Assembly (NCBI GenBank): GCA_964570935.1 | Contig: CAZMZP010000053.1 | Coordinates: 1-20,374, forward strand | Reading direction: 5' to 3' | Length of the DNA stretch: 20,374 bases | From: JAFGJU01 sp964570935 | GTDB lineage: Bacteria; Eisenbacteria; RBG-16-71-46; JAFGJU01 | In this document: in pieces, positions 1 to 6,789 of the stretch | How positions within the stretch are numbered: the stretch's first letter is position 1 | Layout: every line of letters begins with the position of its first letter | Made by a program: the position numbers and the translations under genes | The notes under the pieces: generated by a model | The model's database searches: none | Told to the model about the DNA's origin: nothing | Seen by the model: the letters and a program-made list of their open reading frames with translations, nothing else

Positions 1-636
1 GACTTGAGGAAGAAGACCGCAAGCCACGAGAAGCAGCTGAGAGAAGTGGCCGAGCGGCTCGACCGGCTGTCGGCGTTCAAGCGCGCGGCCAGGGAGGCGC
101 TGGGTGCGCAGAAGAATTGGTTTTCAACCAGCCGGCAGGAAGCTTCGGAGGCCGGGTTCCTTTTCGACGAGGTCGGCGGTCCGGGCTGGAAGGGCCTCAG
201 GATAGCCGTCCTGGGCCATCCCTACAACCTGTTCGACTCCTTCATAAACTTCAACCTGCTTGAGAAACTGACGTCGCTGGGCATCCGGATCCGCACGGTC
301 AAGGACCTGGACCCGGTCGCCGTCGAGGACGAGGCGTCGCGTCTCGAGTGCCCTCCCTACTGGACCGCAGCCAAGGAGCTCCTGGCGGGAGCGCGTCTGT
401 TCCTGCAGTCAGAATCTGTGGACGGGATCATTTACCTGATAGCATTCGAGTGCGGGCCCGACGCCCTGATAAAGGTGTTGATGGATTCCGAGGCGCGGAT
501 GGCCACCGGCGTCGCGTACATGTCGCTGGTGCTGGACGAGCACTCCGGAGAAGCGGGAATGGACACGAGGGTTGAAGCGTTCCTCGACGCCATCGTACGC
601 AGAAAGAAACGCGCGGCGTCAGGAGCGGCGCGATGA
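1..636 (+). CDS. Acyl-CoA dehydratase activase-related protein (DUF2229-like), 5'-partial
   Basis: The reading frame is open to the left edge, so the N-terminus is missing; a TTG at position 4 exists but is an unlikely start because the family is longer. The visible 210 residues carry a basic helical segment (about 1-45), then a domain with GHPYNLFDSFINFNLLEKL (residues 71-89), IAFECGPDAL with Cys150, and DEHS (178-181) before TRVEAF. These are hallmarks of the DUF2229/2-hydroxyacyl-CoA dehydratase-related family, often found with BcrAD-type activases that handle [4Fe-4S] clusters and ATP. The next gene repeats the same C-terminal domain (NF-L-KL, DG-F-C, DEHS-E-G-TR-EAF, IVRRK), so the two are paralogues. 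The stop overlaps the next start in ATGA, indicating translational coupling. Family assignment is fairly sure; the substrate is unknown. An activase gene is expected just upstream. Confidence 0.75.
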   Translation, partial: DLRKKTASHEKQLREVAERLDRLSAFKRAAREALGAQKNWFSTSRQEASEAGFLFDEVGGPGWKGLRIAVLGHPYNLFDSFINFNLLEKLTSLGIRIRTVKDLDPVAVEDEASRLECPPYWTAAKELLAGARLFLQSESVDGIIYLIAFECGPDALIKVLMDSEARMATGVAYMSLVLDEHSGEAGMDTRVEAFLDAIVRRKKRAASGAAR

Positions 637-1862
637 TAGTCACGTATCCGCACATGGGGCCGCTCACGGTGGCCATGAAGTCCGTGTTCCGTCGTCTGGG
701 ACAGGAGACGGTGGTGCCTCCTCCCACGAGCCAGAGGACGATCGCCCTGGGGGCCAGGCACGCGCCAGAGCTGGTCTGCCTCCCGTTCAAGGTAACCCTT
801 GGCAACATGATAGAAGGCCTCGAGCTGGGCGCCGACACGGTCGCGATGGCCACTAGTCACGGGAACTGCCGTCTGGGGTTCTACTGGCCGGTCCAGGAGA
901 TAATCCTCAGGGACATGGGGTTCAAGTTCAAAATGATCCCCATCAACTACGACCGGCCGCTCGAGTTCCTGGGCGAATTCAGGCAGTTCGGAGGCGGCGT
1001 GGGATGGCGGGACGTGCTTCCGGCGTTTCTCTTCGGAATAAGGAAGCTGCTCGCGCTCGAGGAGCTCGAAGTGTTGTCCATGGAGACGCGGCCTCGCGAG
1101 AAGAGCGCCGGGCTCACGACCCGCCTCTTCAGGAAGTGGCACGGGGCGCTGGACGAGGCCGGGGACACCGGGAGCGTCAAGCGCGTCCGCGAGGAAATGC
1201 GCGGCGCCTTCCGCGACGCCCGAGCACCAGGCAGGGAACCTCTGGCCAGAATCCGAATCGTGGGCGAGGCGTACATGATGGCGGAGCCGAACGTCAACTT
1301 CCACCTGCAGCAGAAGCTCGGGGACATGGGCGTGGAGGTGGAGAGGTCGTACTGGCTGGGCCGGAGCATCCTGATGGCGATACGGCTGGACAGAGTGGGC
1401 AGGCGCGAGCGGGAGCTGGCCACGCGCGAGGCCTCGCTCTACATGCGCTATCCTGACCTGTGCACGGGCTGTCACAGCATAGGAGAGACCATCCAGGCTG
1501 TCCGCCGCGACTTCGACGGCGTCGTCCTCATCATGCCGTTCACCTGCATGCCCGAGGTCCTCGCGCAGAGCGTCATGCACAAGGTGTCTGAGGATTTCGG
1601 GATACCCGTCCTGCCGCTGCCCATAGACGAGCACTCGGACGAAGGCGGAGTCAGCACGAGACTGGAAGCCTTCGTGGATCTCATAGTCAGGAGAAAACGC
1701 GCCCGCTCGGGCGCCCACAACACGTCGGGCGCCCACAGTGTGTCGGGCGGTTACAGCACGTCGCGCGCTCACGACACACCTGGCGCTCACAACGCATCGG
1801 GCGCCCACAACACAGGAAAGGTGTCAGCTTATGCCCAGGCCGAAGAAGAAAGACGTCCGTGA
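633..1862 (+). CDS. Acyl-CoA dehydratase activase-related protein (DUF2229-like) with repeat tail
   Basis: This 409-residue protein starts at an ATG overlapping the previous stop by 4 bp, with AGGAG at 621-625 seven bases upstream. Residues 1-110 match the N-terminal part of 2-hydroxyacyl-CoA dehydratase activase-related proteins: YPHMGP, ELVCLPFK (Cys49) and SHGNCRLGFYW (Cys79). Residues 205-355 repeat the domain of the preceding gene and add CTGC (277-280) and PFTCMPE (Cys305). The five cysteines are consistent with an iron-sulfur site, as in 2-hydroxyglutaryl-CoA dehydratase components, but cluster binding is inferred. After IVRRKR (residues 351-356) the fold should end; residues 359-394 are six copies of a hexapeptide close to SGAHNT, followed by a short tail overlapping nth by 32 bp. 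The tail looks like repeat expansion into the 3' end. Substrate and partner enzyme are not visible. Confidence 0.78.
   Translation: MIVTYPHMGPLTVAMKSVFRRLGQETVVPPPTSQRTIALGARHAPELVCLPFKVTLGNMIEGLELGADTVAMATSHGNCRLGFYWPVQEIILRDMGFKFKMIPINYDRPLEFLGEFRQFGGGVGWRDVLPAFLFGIRKLLALEELEVLSMETRPREKSAGLTTRLFRKWHGALDEAGDTGSVKRVREEMRGAFRDARAPGREPLARIRIVGEAYMMAEPNVNFHLQQKLGDMGVEVERSYWLGRSILMAIRLDRVGRRERELATREASLYMRYPDLCTGCHSIGETIQAVRRDFDGVVLIMPFTCMPEVLAQSVMHKVSEDFGIPVLPLPIDEHSDEGGVSTRLEAFVDLIVRRKRARSGAHNTSGAHSVSGGYSTSRAHDTPGAHNASGAHNTGKVSAYAQAEEERRP
1707..1814 (+). repeat. Six tandem 18-bp repeats in a gene 3' end
   Basis: Six consecutive 18-bp units, best copy tcgggcgcccacaacacg, encode SGAHNT, SGAHSV, SGGYST, SRAHDT, PGAHNA and SGAHNT in frame with the 633-1862 gene. 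The first and last units are nearly identical and the middle ones are diverged. The array ends where the nth ribosome binding site begins. Because the unit is a multiple of three, copy-number change would not shift the frame. Confidence 0.9.
1814..1821 (+). promoter_or_regulatory. Ribosome binding site of nth
   Basis: The sequence aggaaagg lies 9 bases upstream of the ATG at 1831. It decides the nth start: longer in-frame starts (for example GTG at 1738) would translate the 18-bp repeat array and have no family support, while 1831 gives a normal-length endonuclease III. Confidence 0.6.
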
Positions 1863-2481
1863 GAGAGCCCTTCTGGTGGCGGGAATCCTCCTCCGGGAGT
1901 ACCCGCAGGCGAAGACGGCCCTGAAGCACAGGTCGGCTATTCAGCTGCTCGTGGCCACGATTCTCTCCGCCCAGTCCACGGACGTCCGGGTGAACATCGT
2001 CACGAAGGACCTCTTCAAGAAATACAAGACGGCCGCCGACTTCGCCAACGCAAAACGGTCCGAGCTGGAGAAAGAAGTCCACTCCACCGGTTTCTTCAGA
2101 CAGAAGACAAGGAGCATAATCGAGTGCAGCAGGGGCATCGTTCAGAGGTTCGGCGGAAAGGTGCCCGACACGATGGAGGCCCTGACGTCACTCCGCGGGG
2201 TCGGCAGGAAGACCGCGAACGTCATCCTGGGCAATTACTACGGCAGGCCGGCGTACGTCGTGGACACTCACGTGAAGCGGCTCTCGCAGAGACTGGGGTT
2301 TACGAAGAGCCAGAACCCGGACGTCATCGAGCAGGACGTGATGAAGCTGCTTCCGGAGGAATCGTGGCGCCCGTTCTCGGACGCGCTCATCTACCATGGC
2401 AGGGCCGTGTGCGCGGCCAGGAAGCCGAAATGCGGGATCTGCGTGGTGGCTGCGTTGTGCCCGTCGGCCGTGTGTGACTAG
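1831..2481 (+). CDS. nth: Endonuclease III (DNA glycosylase/AP lyase)
   Basis: A 216-residue protein of normal family length. Endonuclease III removes oxidised pyrimidines from DNA and cuts the abasic site in base excision repair. Visible landmarks are the helix-hairpin-helix LRGVGRKTANVILG (121-134) with catalytic Lys127, the catalytic Asp145 in VVDTH (143-147), and the C-terminal [4Fe-4S] loop C194-x6-C201-x2-C204-x5-C210, exactly the Nth spacing. LLVATILSAQSTD (39-51) is also typical. The ATG at 1831 has a ribosome binding site at 1814-1821 and overlaps the upstream gene by 32 bp, so it is probably co-transcribed with the activase-related genes although functionally unrelated. It converges on the rubrerythrin gene with an 87-bp gap that shows no clear U-tract terminator. 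Confidence 0.96.
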   Translation: MPRPKKKDVRERALLVAGILLREYPQAKTALKHRSAIQLLVATILSAQSTDVRVNIVTKDLFKKYKTAADFANAKRSELEKEVHSTGFFRQKTRSIIECSRGIVQRFGGKVPDTMEALTSLRGVGRKTANVILGNYYGRPAYVVDTHVKRLSQRLGFTKSQNPDVIEQDVMKLLPEESWRPFSDALIYHGRAVCAARKPKCGICVVAALCPSAVCD

Positions 2482-2568
2482 GGGAACTCGGCGAACGCTT
2501 CAGTGAGACCCGCGGCTCCGGTAAGACGCCTATCCAGCAGAGCCGGACGCTCCGAGCTGCCCAGCCGC

Positions 2569-3087
2569 TTAGAGCTTTCTGGAGCTCATCGCGAGGTGGT
2601 CTCTCTCTATCTCAGCTAGGGCGACCAGGACCTCTCTCACCCGCTTCTCGCTGGCCTGCTTCGCGGCCTCGTCATAGAACGCGACGCACAGCGTCTCTTT
2701 TCGACGAGCCTCAGCGAGGTTCTGCGCGTCAGTGGGATAGCACCTGCCCTCGTGCTCCATCGAGCCCGCCCTGGGAAGCCCGAGCATTCTGCGGATGGTC
2801 GCCACGTGCTCCCCTTCGATCTTGGCAAGAGCGCAGAACATGGCCTTCACTTCTTCGTCGTGGGCCACGCGGGACGCGCAGCGGTAGAACCCCGAGCACT
2901 CTATTTCAATGTCGATGGCGCCCTTTAGATGCTTCTCGGACACGTCCGTAAGGGTCGAAATCATCTCCTCTTTCCAGTTCTTGGCCAGAATCATGTACTT
3001 CTCGGCCGCTCCGCAGAACGGACAGTTGGCGGGTTTTCTGGCGCCCACGTACGCCTGGTCGCAGATGCGGCACCTGTATACCTTCAT
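2569..3087 (-). CDS. Rubrerythrin-family protein with N-terminal rubredoxin domain
   Basis: A 172-residue protein. Residues 1-30 form a rubredoxin-like iron site, C6-x2-C9 (YRCRICD) and C22-x2-C25 (NCPFC). Residues 45-168 form a ferritin-like four-helix domain with diiron ligand candidates Glu61/Glu63, E91-x2-H94 (EGEH), Glu131 and E161-x2-H164 (ERDH). The domain order is the reverse of classical rubrerythrin, where the rubredoxin is C-terminal; such 'reverse' rubrerythrins are known in anaerobes and reduce hydrogen peroxide in the cytoplasm. The ATG is preceded on the minus strand by AGGAGA at proper distance, and a sigma70-like promoter lies at 3133-3161, so it seems to be a single-gene unit. 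The start is well supported. The electron donor is not encoded nearby. Confidence 0.9.
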   Translation of the reverse strand: MKVYRCRICDQAYVGARKPANCPFCGAAEKYMILAKNWKEEMISTLTDVSEKHLKGAIDIEIECSGFYRCASRVAHDEEVKAMFCALAKIEGEHVATIRRMLGLPRAGSMEHEGRCYPTDAQNLAEARRKETLCVAFYDEAAKQASEKRVREVLVALAEIERDHLAMSSRKL

Positions 3088-3401
3088 TCAAGCTCTCCTT
3101 GACATAAGACCGGAAGAGGGGTGGCACACACAAACATAATCCCATCGAGCCGGAAAGTCAAACTGGAATTGCGACGTGGCGTTGTAACCTACTTATTTGT
3201 ATGCGATTGCGGGTGAATGGCTTTTCGCGGATGAACAGCGGGTACGGGACGGCGAGCCCTCAATGCGGGGTGCGACGGCGCAATCTTCTGCGTGACAATG
3301 GGATACGAGACCGTTAGGTTCGGGAATGAGATCAGCCGGGGCTTACGCTTCCGGCGCCTCCGGGGCGTCGGGGTTTCCGGGGCTTACGGGTTTCTGGGGC
3401 G
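3088..3401. other. 314-bp intergenic region between rubrerythrin and the MscS-like gene
   Basis: No supportable gene lies here. The left part holds the rubrerythrin ribosome binding site and promoter; a short AT-richer stretch around 3180-3203 stands out from the GC-rich background. The right part (from 3336) is a degenerate 17-bp repeat that runs into the MscS-like stop codon. No clear terminator with a U-tract is seen for the upstream operon. Confidence 0.6.
3133..3161 (-). promoter_or_regulatory. Sigma70-like promoter for the rubrerythrin gene
   Basis: On the minus strand TTGACT (3156-3161, five of six matches to the -35 consensus) is separated by exactly 17 bp from TATGTT (3133-3138, four of six matches to the -10 consensus). 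Transcription would begin near 3126 and give a leader of about 40 bases before the ATG at 3087. The site is prediction only. Confidence 0.5.
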
Positions 3402-3411
3402 TCAGGAGTTT
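3336..3411. repeat. Degenerate 17-bp tandem repeat across the mscS stop codon
   Basis: Read on the plus strand the units are 3336-3350 (15 bp), 3351-3359 (9 bp), 3360-3376 (17 bp), 3377-3393 (17 bp) and 3394-3411 (18 bp). Each begins with a variant of ccggggc and the longer ones end in gttt or ctt. Compare ccggggcgtcggggttt with ccggggcttacgggttt. The MscS-like stop (3402-3404, minus strand) sits inside the last unit. Confidence 0.7.
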
Positions 3412-4499
3412 CCGCTGCCTCCGGCCCCTTCTCCCCTCTCCCGGACGGCGGCCAGTGTTTCCTTGCCTACCTCCAGCGTCCGTATGGGGAACGGGATGAC
3501 TATGCCTTCCTGCCTGAAACGGCTGTGCAGCAGCTTGATGAACTCGTGCTTTATGCGGTAGCTGTCCACGAACTCGCGGCCTCTCAGTATCACGCTGAAG
3601 TTCACGCTCGAGTCCGCGAACGTGTGAAATCTCACGAACGGCTCGAACTCGGGCATGCCCCCCTCCACGGACCGCATGACTTCCCTGGCCACCTCCGACA
3701 CCACGGCCTCGACCCTCTCGAGGTCGCTGCGGTAGTGAACGCCCACCTGCACCACGATCGAGACTTCCTTGTCCGGCAGGCTGTAGTTCGTGATGACGCC
3801 GTCAGTCAGCTTGATGTTGGGGACTATCACGAGATTGTCGCTGAGCAGCCTGACGCGGGTGCTCCGCCAGCCGATTTTGGTGACGTAGCCTTCCTCCCCC
3901 GTCTCCAGCTTGACGAAGTCGCCCATGGCCACCGGCTTGTCCGCCAGGACTTGAAGTCCGGCGAAGAAGTTGGCCAGGGTGTCCCTGAGGGCAAGAGCCA
4001 CAGCCAGGCTGCCGATTCCGAGGGAGGCGACGAGCGGAGTTATGGACACTCCCATGCTGTCGAGGAAGATGACTATGGCGATGCTGATGATGACGGCCCT
4101 CGACAGGCCGACCAGGATGCCGCGCGAGGCCTCGAGGAACTCGAACCTCGAGGAGTAGTAGCGGATCAGCTCACGGATGAGCCTGTCAAAGAACAGCACG
4201 GCCGCGAGCAGTCCCGCGACGCCGAAGGCGACCTGGACTCCCTTGTCCCAGTTGGGGTCAAGCGGAAGGATCCTCTCCACGAGAAACAACCCGCTCGCGA
4301 AGATGAGGATGGTCGCCGGAAGCGAGATGGCCTTGACCAGCACGTCGTCGATCTCGGACGTGGTCCTGGCGGCGAAGGCGCGGATCCGGGCGAAGGCAAG
4401 TTTCTTCACGCCCATGAGCGCCACGACCCACAGCGCGAGGAAGACCGGGATCACTATCCAGAGCGGGACCCCACTCGCGTTGTCCAGCAGGTTGTCCAT
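3402..4499 (-). CDS. MscS-family small-conductance mechanosensitive channel
   Basis: A 365-residue inner-membrane protein of the MscS family, which opens under membrane tension to release solutes during osmotic downshock. Hydrophobic segments lie at about residues 12-30, 59-75, 89-104 and 133-148. They are followed by the pore-lining helix PLVASLGIGSLAVALALRD (155-173) and the family motif NFFAGLQVLADKPVAMGDFV (177-196). The cytoplasmic beta domain follows with GYVTKIGWRSTRVRLLSDN (204-222) and VIVPN. The C-terminus (ERGEGAGGSGNS) is low-complexity and merges with a repeat spanning the stop. The ATG follows the upstream gene's stop after 2 bp, so it is the last gene of the long operon. Nothing links it specifically to purine use; it may be a passenger or relieve osmotic stress. 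Confidence 0.93.
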   Translation of the reverse strand: MDNLLDNASGVPLWIVIPVFLALWVVALMGVKKLAFARIRAFAARTTSEIDDVLVKAISLPATILIFASGLFLVERILPLDPNWDKGVQVAFGVAGLLAAVLFFDRLIRELIRYYSSRFEFLEASRGILVGLSRAVIISIAIVIFLDSMGVSITPLVASLGIGSLAVALALRDTLANFFAGLQVLADKPVAMGDFVKLETGEEGYVTKIGWRSTRVRLLSDNLVIVPNIKLTDGVITNYSLPDKEVSIVVQVGVHYRSDLERVEAVVSEVAREVMRSVEGGMPEFEPFVRFHTFADSSVNFSVILRGREFVDSYRIKHEFIKLLHSRFRQEGIVIPFPIRTLEVGKETLAAVRERGEGAGGSGNS

Positions 4500-4501
4500 C
4501 G

Positions 4502-5425
4502 TTAAGGCTCCTTCAGTAGGTTAACCCTGATGTCCATCAGGCGCCCTCTGAGCTCGACCGAGCCGAACCTGGCCCGGTAATCCTTGAACGCGAACCCCGT
4601 CACACCGGAGTCCGGCGTGCTCTTTCGCAGGACCTCGATGTACGGGTCCAGGTTCGCCACGAGGTGAGCGTACGCGCGGTTGGCCGCGCTCCTTCCGGGA
4701 TACAGAACCACGACCCTGGTGTACGTAGCCGCGTCCGGCCCCGAGCCGTCCTCGTAGTAGTCGCCCACGACGGCGAACACTTTTCCGCCCAACAGAAGCG
4801 GGTCACCGTTCCCGAAGGTGAAGATCGGCTGCAGCCCGAAGGGCCCGCGCACCAGCGCCTCGGACCTCGGAACCAGGTTCTCCCGCGGGAGATTCTGCAG
4901 CAGCGTGACCGGCCTGCCGGGTGGAACGCGGTCGAGCGCTCGATTGGCGAGCTCAGCCATCACGGGAAGAGACTCCTCACCGCCTTCGAAGTTGTTGATT
5001 TGGACAAAGACGCTCCCCTTGAGAACGCAGACCTGATGGGGGCTCCCCGTGTTGCGCGCCTTTATTCCGTCCACGGGCGACTCGGCGTCGCTCCTGGCCA
5101 GGTAAATGCCCAGAGCCGCTTCCGGACTCTCCATCCGGTAGACCTCAAGCGTGAGCTCCGAGCCGCCGCGCGCGTAGCGCTGCACCTGGAGCTCCTTGAA
5201 CCCGAACTCCAGGAAAAGCTCGGCGCCGCCGTCTATGTAGTCGAAGAGGCTCCTTTCGTTGAATCGGAGGCCCGGGCCGGACTTGAGCAAGCCGGGGGCG
5301 AACCCGTCGTTAGGCAGGGCGCCCGCGCCGCTGGTCACTCCAGCAGGGAGCAGTATGCACGCCGCGCAGGCGAGCACGAGCACCGCGCGCAGGCCGCGCG
5401 CCGCACGCCAGTTTCCGTTAGACAT
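4502..5425 (-). CDS. Exported protein of unknown function, DUF6599-like
   Basis: A 307-residue protein with a Sec-type signal: basic start, hydrophobic stretch LRAVLVLACAACILLPAGV (12-30) and probable cleavage near residue 34. The mature part begins LPNDG and contains FDYIDGGAELFLEFGF (61-76), then a mixed alpha/beta region with repeated VYRM, GIYLARSD and FVQINN segments. The YI(D/N)GGAEL-E-GF core resembles proteins classed as DUF6599, which are often predicted as secreted and have no known function; that name is from memory and not confirmed. GGAGGAAG precedes the ATG at good distance. It lies between a Tat-exported DUF362 gene (81-bp gap) and the MscS-like gene (2-bp gap). No catalytic residues can be proposed. 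Confidence 0.75.
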   Translation of the reverse strand: MSNGNWRAARGLRAVLVLACAACILLPAGVTSGAGALPNDGFAPGLLKSGPGLRFNERSLFDYIDGGAELFLEFGFKELQVQRYARGGSELTLEVYRMESPEAALGIYLARSDAESPVDGIKARNTGSPHQVCVLKGSVFVQINNFEGGEESLPVMAELANRALDRVPPGRPVTLLQNLPRENLVPRSEALVRGPFGLQPIFTFGNGDPLLLGGKVFAVVGDYYEDGSGPDAATYTRVVVLYPGRSAANRAYAHLVANLDPYIEVLRKSTPDSGVTGFAFKDYRARFGSVELRGRLMDIRVNLLKEP

Positions 5426-5442
5426 CTTGCGCTTCCTCCGTC

Positions 5443-5460
5443 GCCCGCGAGACGGCGGGC
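5443..5460. other. Short GC-rich hairpin between DUF362 and DUF6599-like genes
   Basis: GCCCGC (5443-5448) pairs with GCGGGC (5455-5460) around a six-base loop in the 81-bp gap. No U-tract follows on either strand, so it is not a convincing intrinsic terminator; it could be an mRNA processing or stability element. Confidence 0.3.
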
Positions 5461-5506
5461 AAACAGCGTCCCCGGATTGACCGTCCGCCGAGGACCTGCC
5501 GGCCGC

Positions 5507-6772
5507 TCAGACTTGCACGCGCTTTATCTTCTCCGGGGTCCCAACTCCCAGGCCGAGCCGCTCGGCGTAACGCAAGTATTCGGTGAACCTGGGGTGCTCG
5601 TTCACCTTGACCTTCATGCTCTTCCTCTTCTCAAGCAGAAGATTGTGACAGACCATGTCCAGAGCGAACGGGTCGGTCGCGAAGAAGAGCGTGTTGTACG
5701 TGTACGCGAACTCCGCCGCGGGCATCGGGCCGCCGTCGTACTGAGCCCTGAGTCCGTCGGCGATGTTCAGCACCAGCTTGTCCCGGATGGCCGGAAACGC
5801 GTGCACCTCCGTGCAGACGTCGAAGAAGAGCGGCGTGTGCAGGCGGCCGGTGTTGCAGATCACCCCGTACCCGATGTTCTTCGTGGCCACCGAAACCCCG
5901 TTCCCAGTGTTCTTTAGCACCGGGATGTTGATGATCTTGGTTAGCTTCTTGGTGACCAGCTTCCCGAAGTACGAGTGCTTGCCGCAGAACACCTGCTGGT
6001 TCAAGTACCCGAGGTCCTTCTCCGGCCCGTCGACGTCCGCCCAGTAGTACACGTCAGTGTCGAAGTTGGAGCCGCTCAGGTGCGCGCCGTCCTTGCCCAG
6101 CCACTTGCTGTTGTCCTTGCTCTCGCCCGAGTAGAAACCCTCGTCCATGGTCTGGAGGCCTTCGATGCCGATGCCGGGGTATCTCTGGGCGGTGAAGCCG
6201 GCGTCCTTCAGCATGTAGTCGAAACGGTCCCAGATGATTATGTTCGCCGGCTTGACGCCGCTCTTGACCAGCCAGTCGACCGTGGCGTCTACGACTTCGA
6301 GCCGCGTGGCTATGAGACCGGGGCCCACGGGATTGACCTTTATCCCCACGACGTCGTCCTTTTCGAAGAAGAGGCCGAAGCTCTCCTTCATGTTCTTGCC
6401 AGTGAGGTTCCGGATTCCCTTCTCAAACATCGAGTGGACGACGTCCGCCGCGGGTTTGTCGTTGACCATGGCCTTCGCGTCCGTGACCTCGACCACCTTC
6501 CCCGGAAACGGTCCCGGCAGCGAGTGCTTCGTCCGCGGCGCCTTCAGGACGTCGCCGACGTTGGTCTTCGGCTTGGGTGGCGGGACGGCCTTCTCTTTTT
6601 CCTCGGCCCAGGCGGCCGGGTTTCCCAGCAGGAGGCCGGCACCGACCACGCCTCCCAGCTTCAGAAAGTCGCGCCGCCTCACGGTGAACGCCGAGTTCAT
6701 GGACCGGTATGCGCCTGCGGGGCCCCGGCGCTGTTTGCCACCGCGGTTGTGTTCACCGTTGTTGCGATTCAT
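5507..6772 (-). CDS. Tat-exported DUF362 domain protein
   Basis: A 421-residue protein. The twin-arginine signal is VRRRDFLKLGG (31-41) followed by a hydrophobic run to about residue 50 and an AWA cleavage site at 54-56, so it should be exported folded, which usually implies a cofactor. The mature part matches the DUF362 family: DDVVGIKVNPVGP (139-151), a segment on a following VDWLVKSGVKPANIIIWDR (165-183), and later KIINIPVLKNTG, FATDPFALDMVC. Unlike many DUF362 proteins it has no ferredoxin CxxCxxC module. The ATG at 6772 is chosen over Met25 because AAGGAGG lies seven bases upstream. It follows the purine permease after 17 bp and is probably co-transcribed with it. Function is unknown; a redox or metal role outside the membrane is only a guess. 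Confidence 0.85.
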   Translation of the reverse strand: MNRNNGEHNRGGKQRRGPAGAYRSMNSAFTVRRRDFLKLGGVVGAGLLLGNPAAWAEEKEKAVPPPKPKTNVGDVLKAPRTKHSLPGPFPGKVVEVTDAKAMVNDKPAADVVHSMFEKGIRNLTGKNMKESFGLFFEKDDVVGIKVNPVGPGLIATRLEVVDATVDWLVKSGVKPANIIIWDRFDYMLKDAGFTAQRYPGIGIEGLQTMDEGFYSGESKDNSKWLGKDGAHLSGSNFDTDVYYWADVDGPEKDLGYLNQQVFCGKHSYFGKLVTKKLTKIINIPVLKNTGNGVSVATKNIGYGVICNTGRLHTPLFFDVCTEVHAFPAIRDKLVLNIADGLRAQYDGGPMPAAEFAYTYNTLFFATDPFALDMVCHNLLLEKRKSMKVKVNEHPRFTEYLRYAERLGLGVGTPEKIKRVQV

Positions 6773-6779
6773 CGAGAAG

Positions 6780-6786
6780 CCTCCTT
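6780..6786 (-). promoter_or_regulatory. Strong Shine-Dalgarno of the DUF362 gene
   Basis: AAGGAGG on the minus strand lies 7 bases before the ATG at 6770-6772, in the 17-bp gap after the permease. It fixes the start at 6772 and predicts strong translation relative to neighbours that rely on overlap coupling. Confidence 0.7.
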
Positions 6787-6789
6787 GTG

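Noticed and set aside
432..1808. Long open frame on the minus strand opposite the second activase-related gene.
   Set aside because: It is antisense to a well-supported gene, has no recognisable domain and is low in hydrophobic residues, typical of GC-rich shadow frames.
1707..1814. CRISPR-like array.
   Set aside because: The 18-bp units are directly adjacent without spacers, are coding, and no cas genes are present.
1738..1830. Longer nth start (GTG at 1738) that would translate the 18-bp repeats as an N-terminal tail.
   Set aside because: The ATG at 1831 has its own ribosome binding site and gives a standard-length endonuclease III; the longer frame stays open only because the 18-bp period is a multiple of three.
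2482..2568. Possible terminator between the convergent nth and rubrerythrin genes.
   Set aside because: Only a 6-bp CGGCTC/GAGCCG pairing with a loop of about 21 bases (2513-2545) and no U-tract was found.
3525..4505. Long plus-strand open frame opposite the MscS-like gene.
   Set aside because: The translation is His/Arg/Asp/Glu-rich without domain features and mirrors codon bias of the real channel gene on the other strand.
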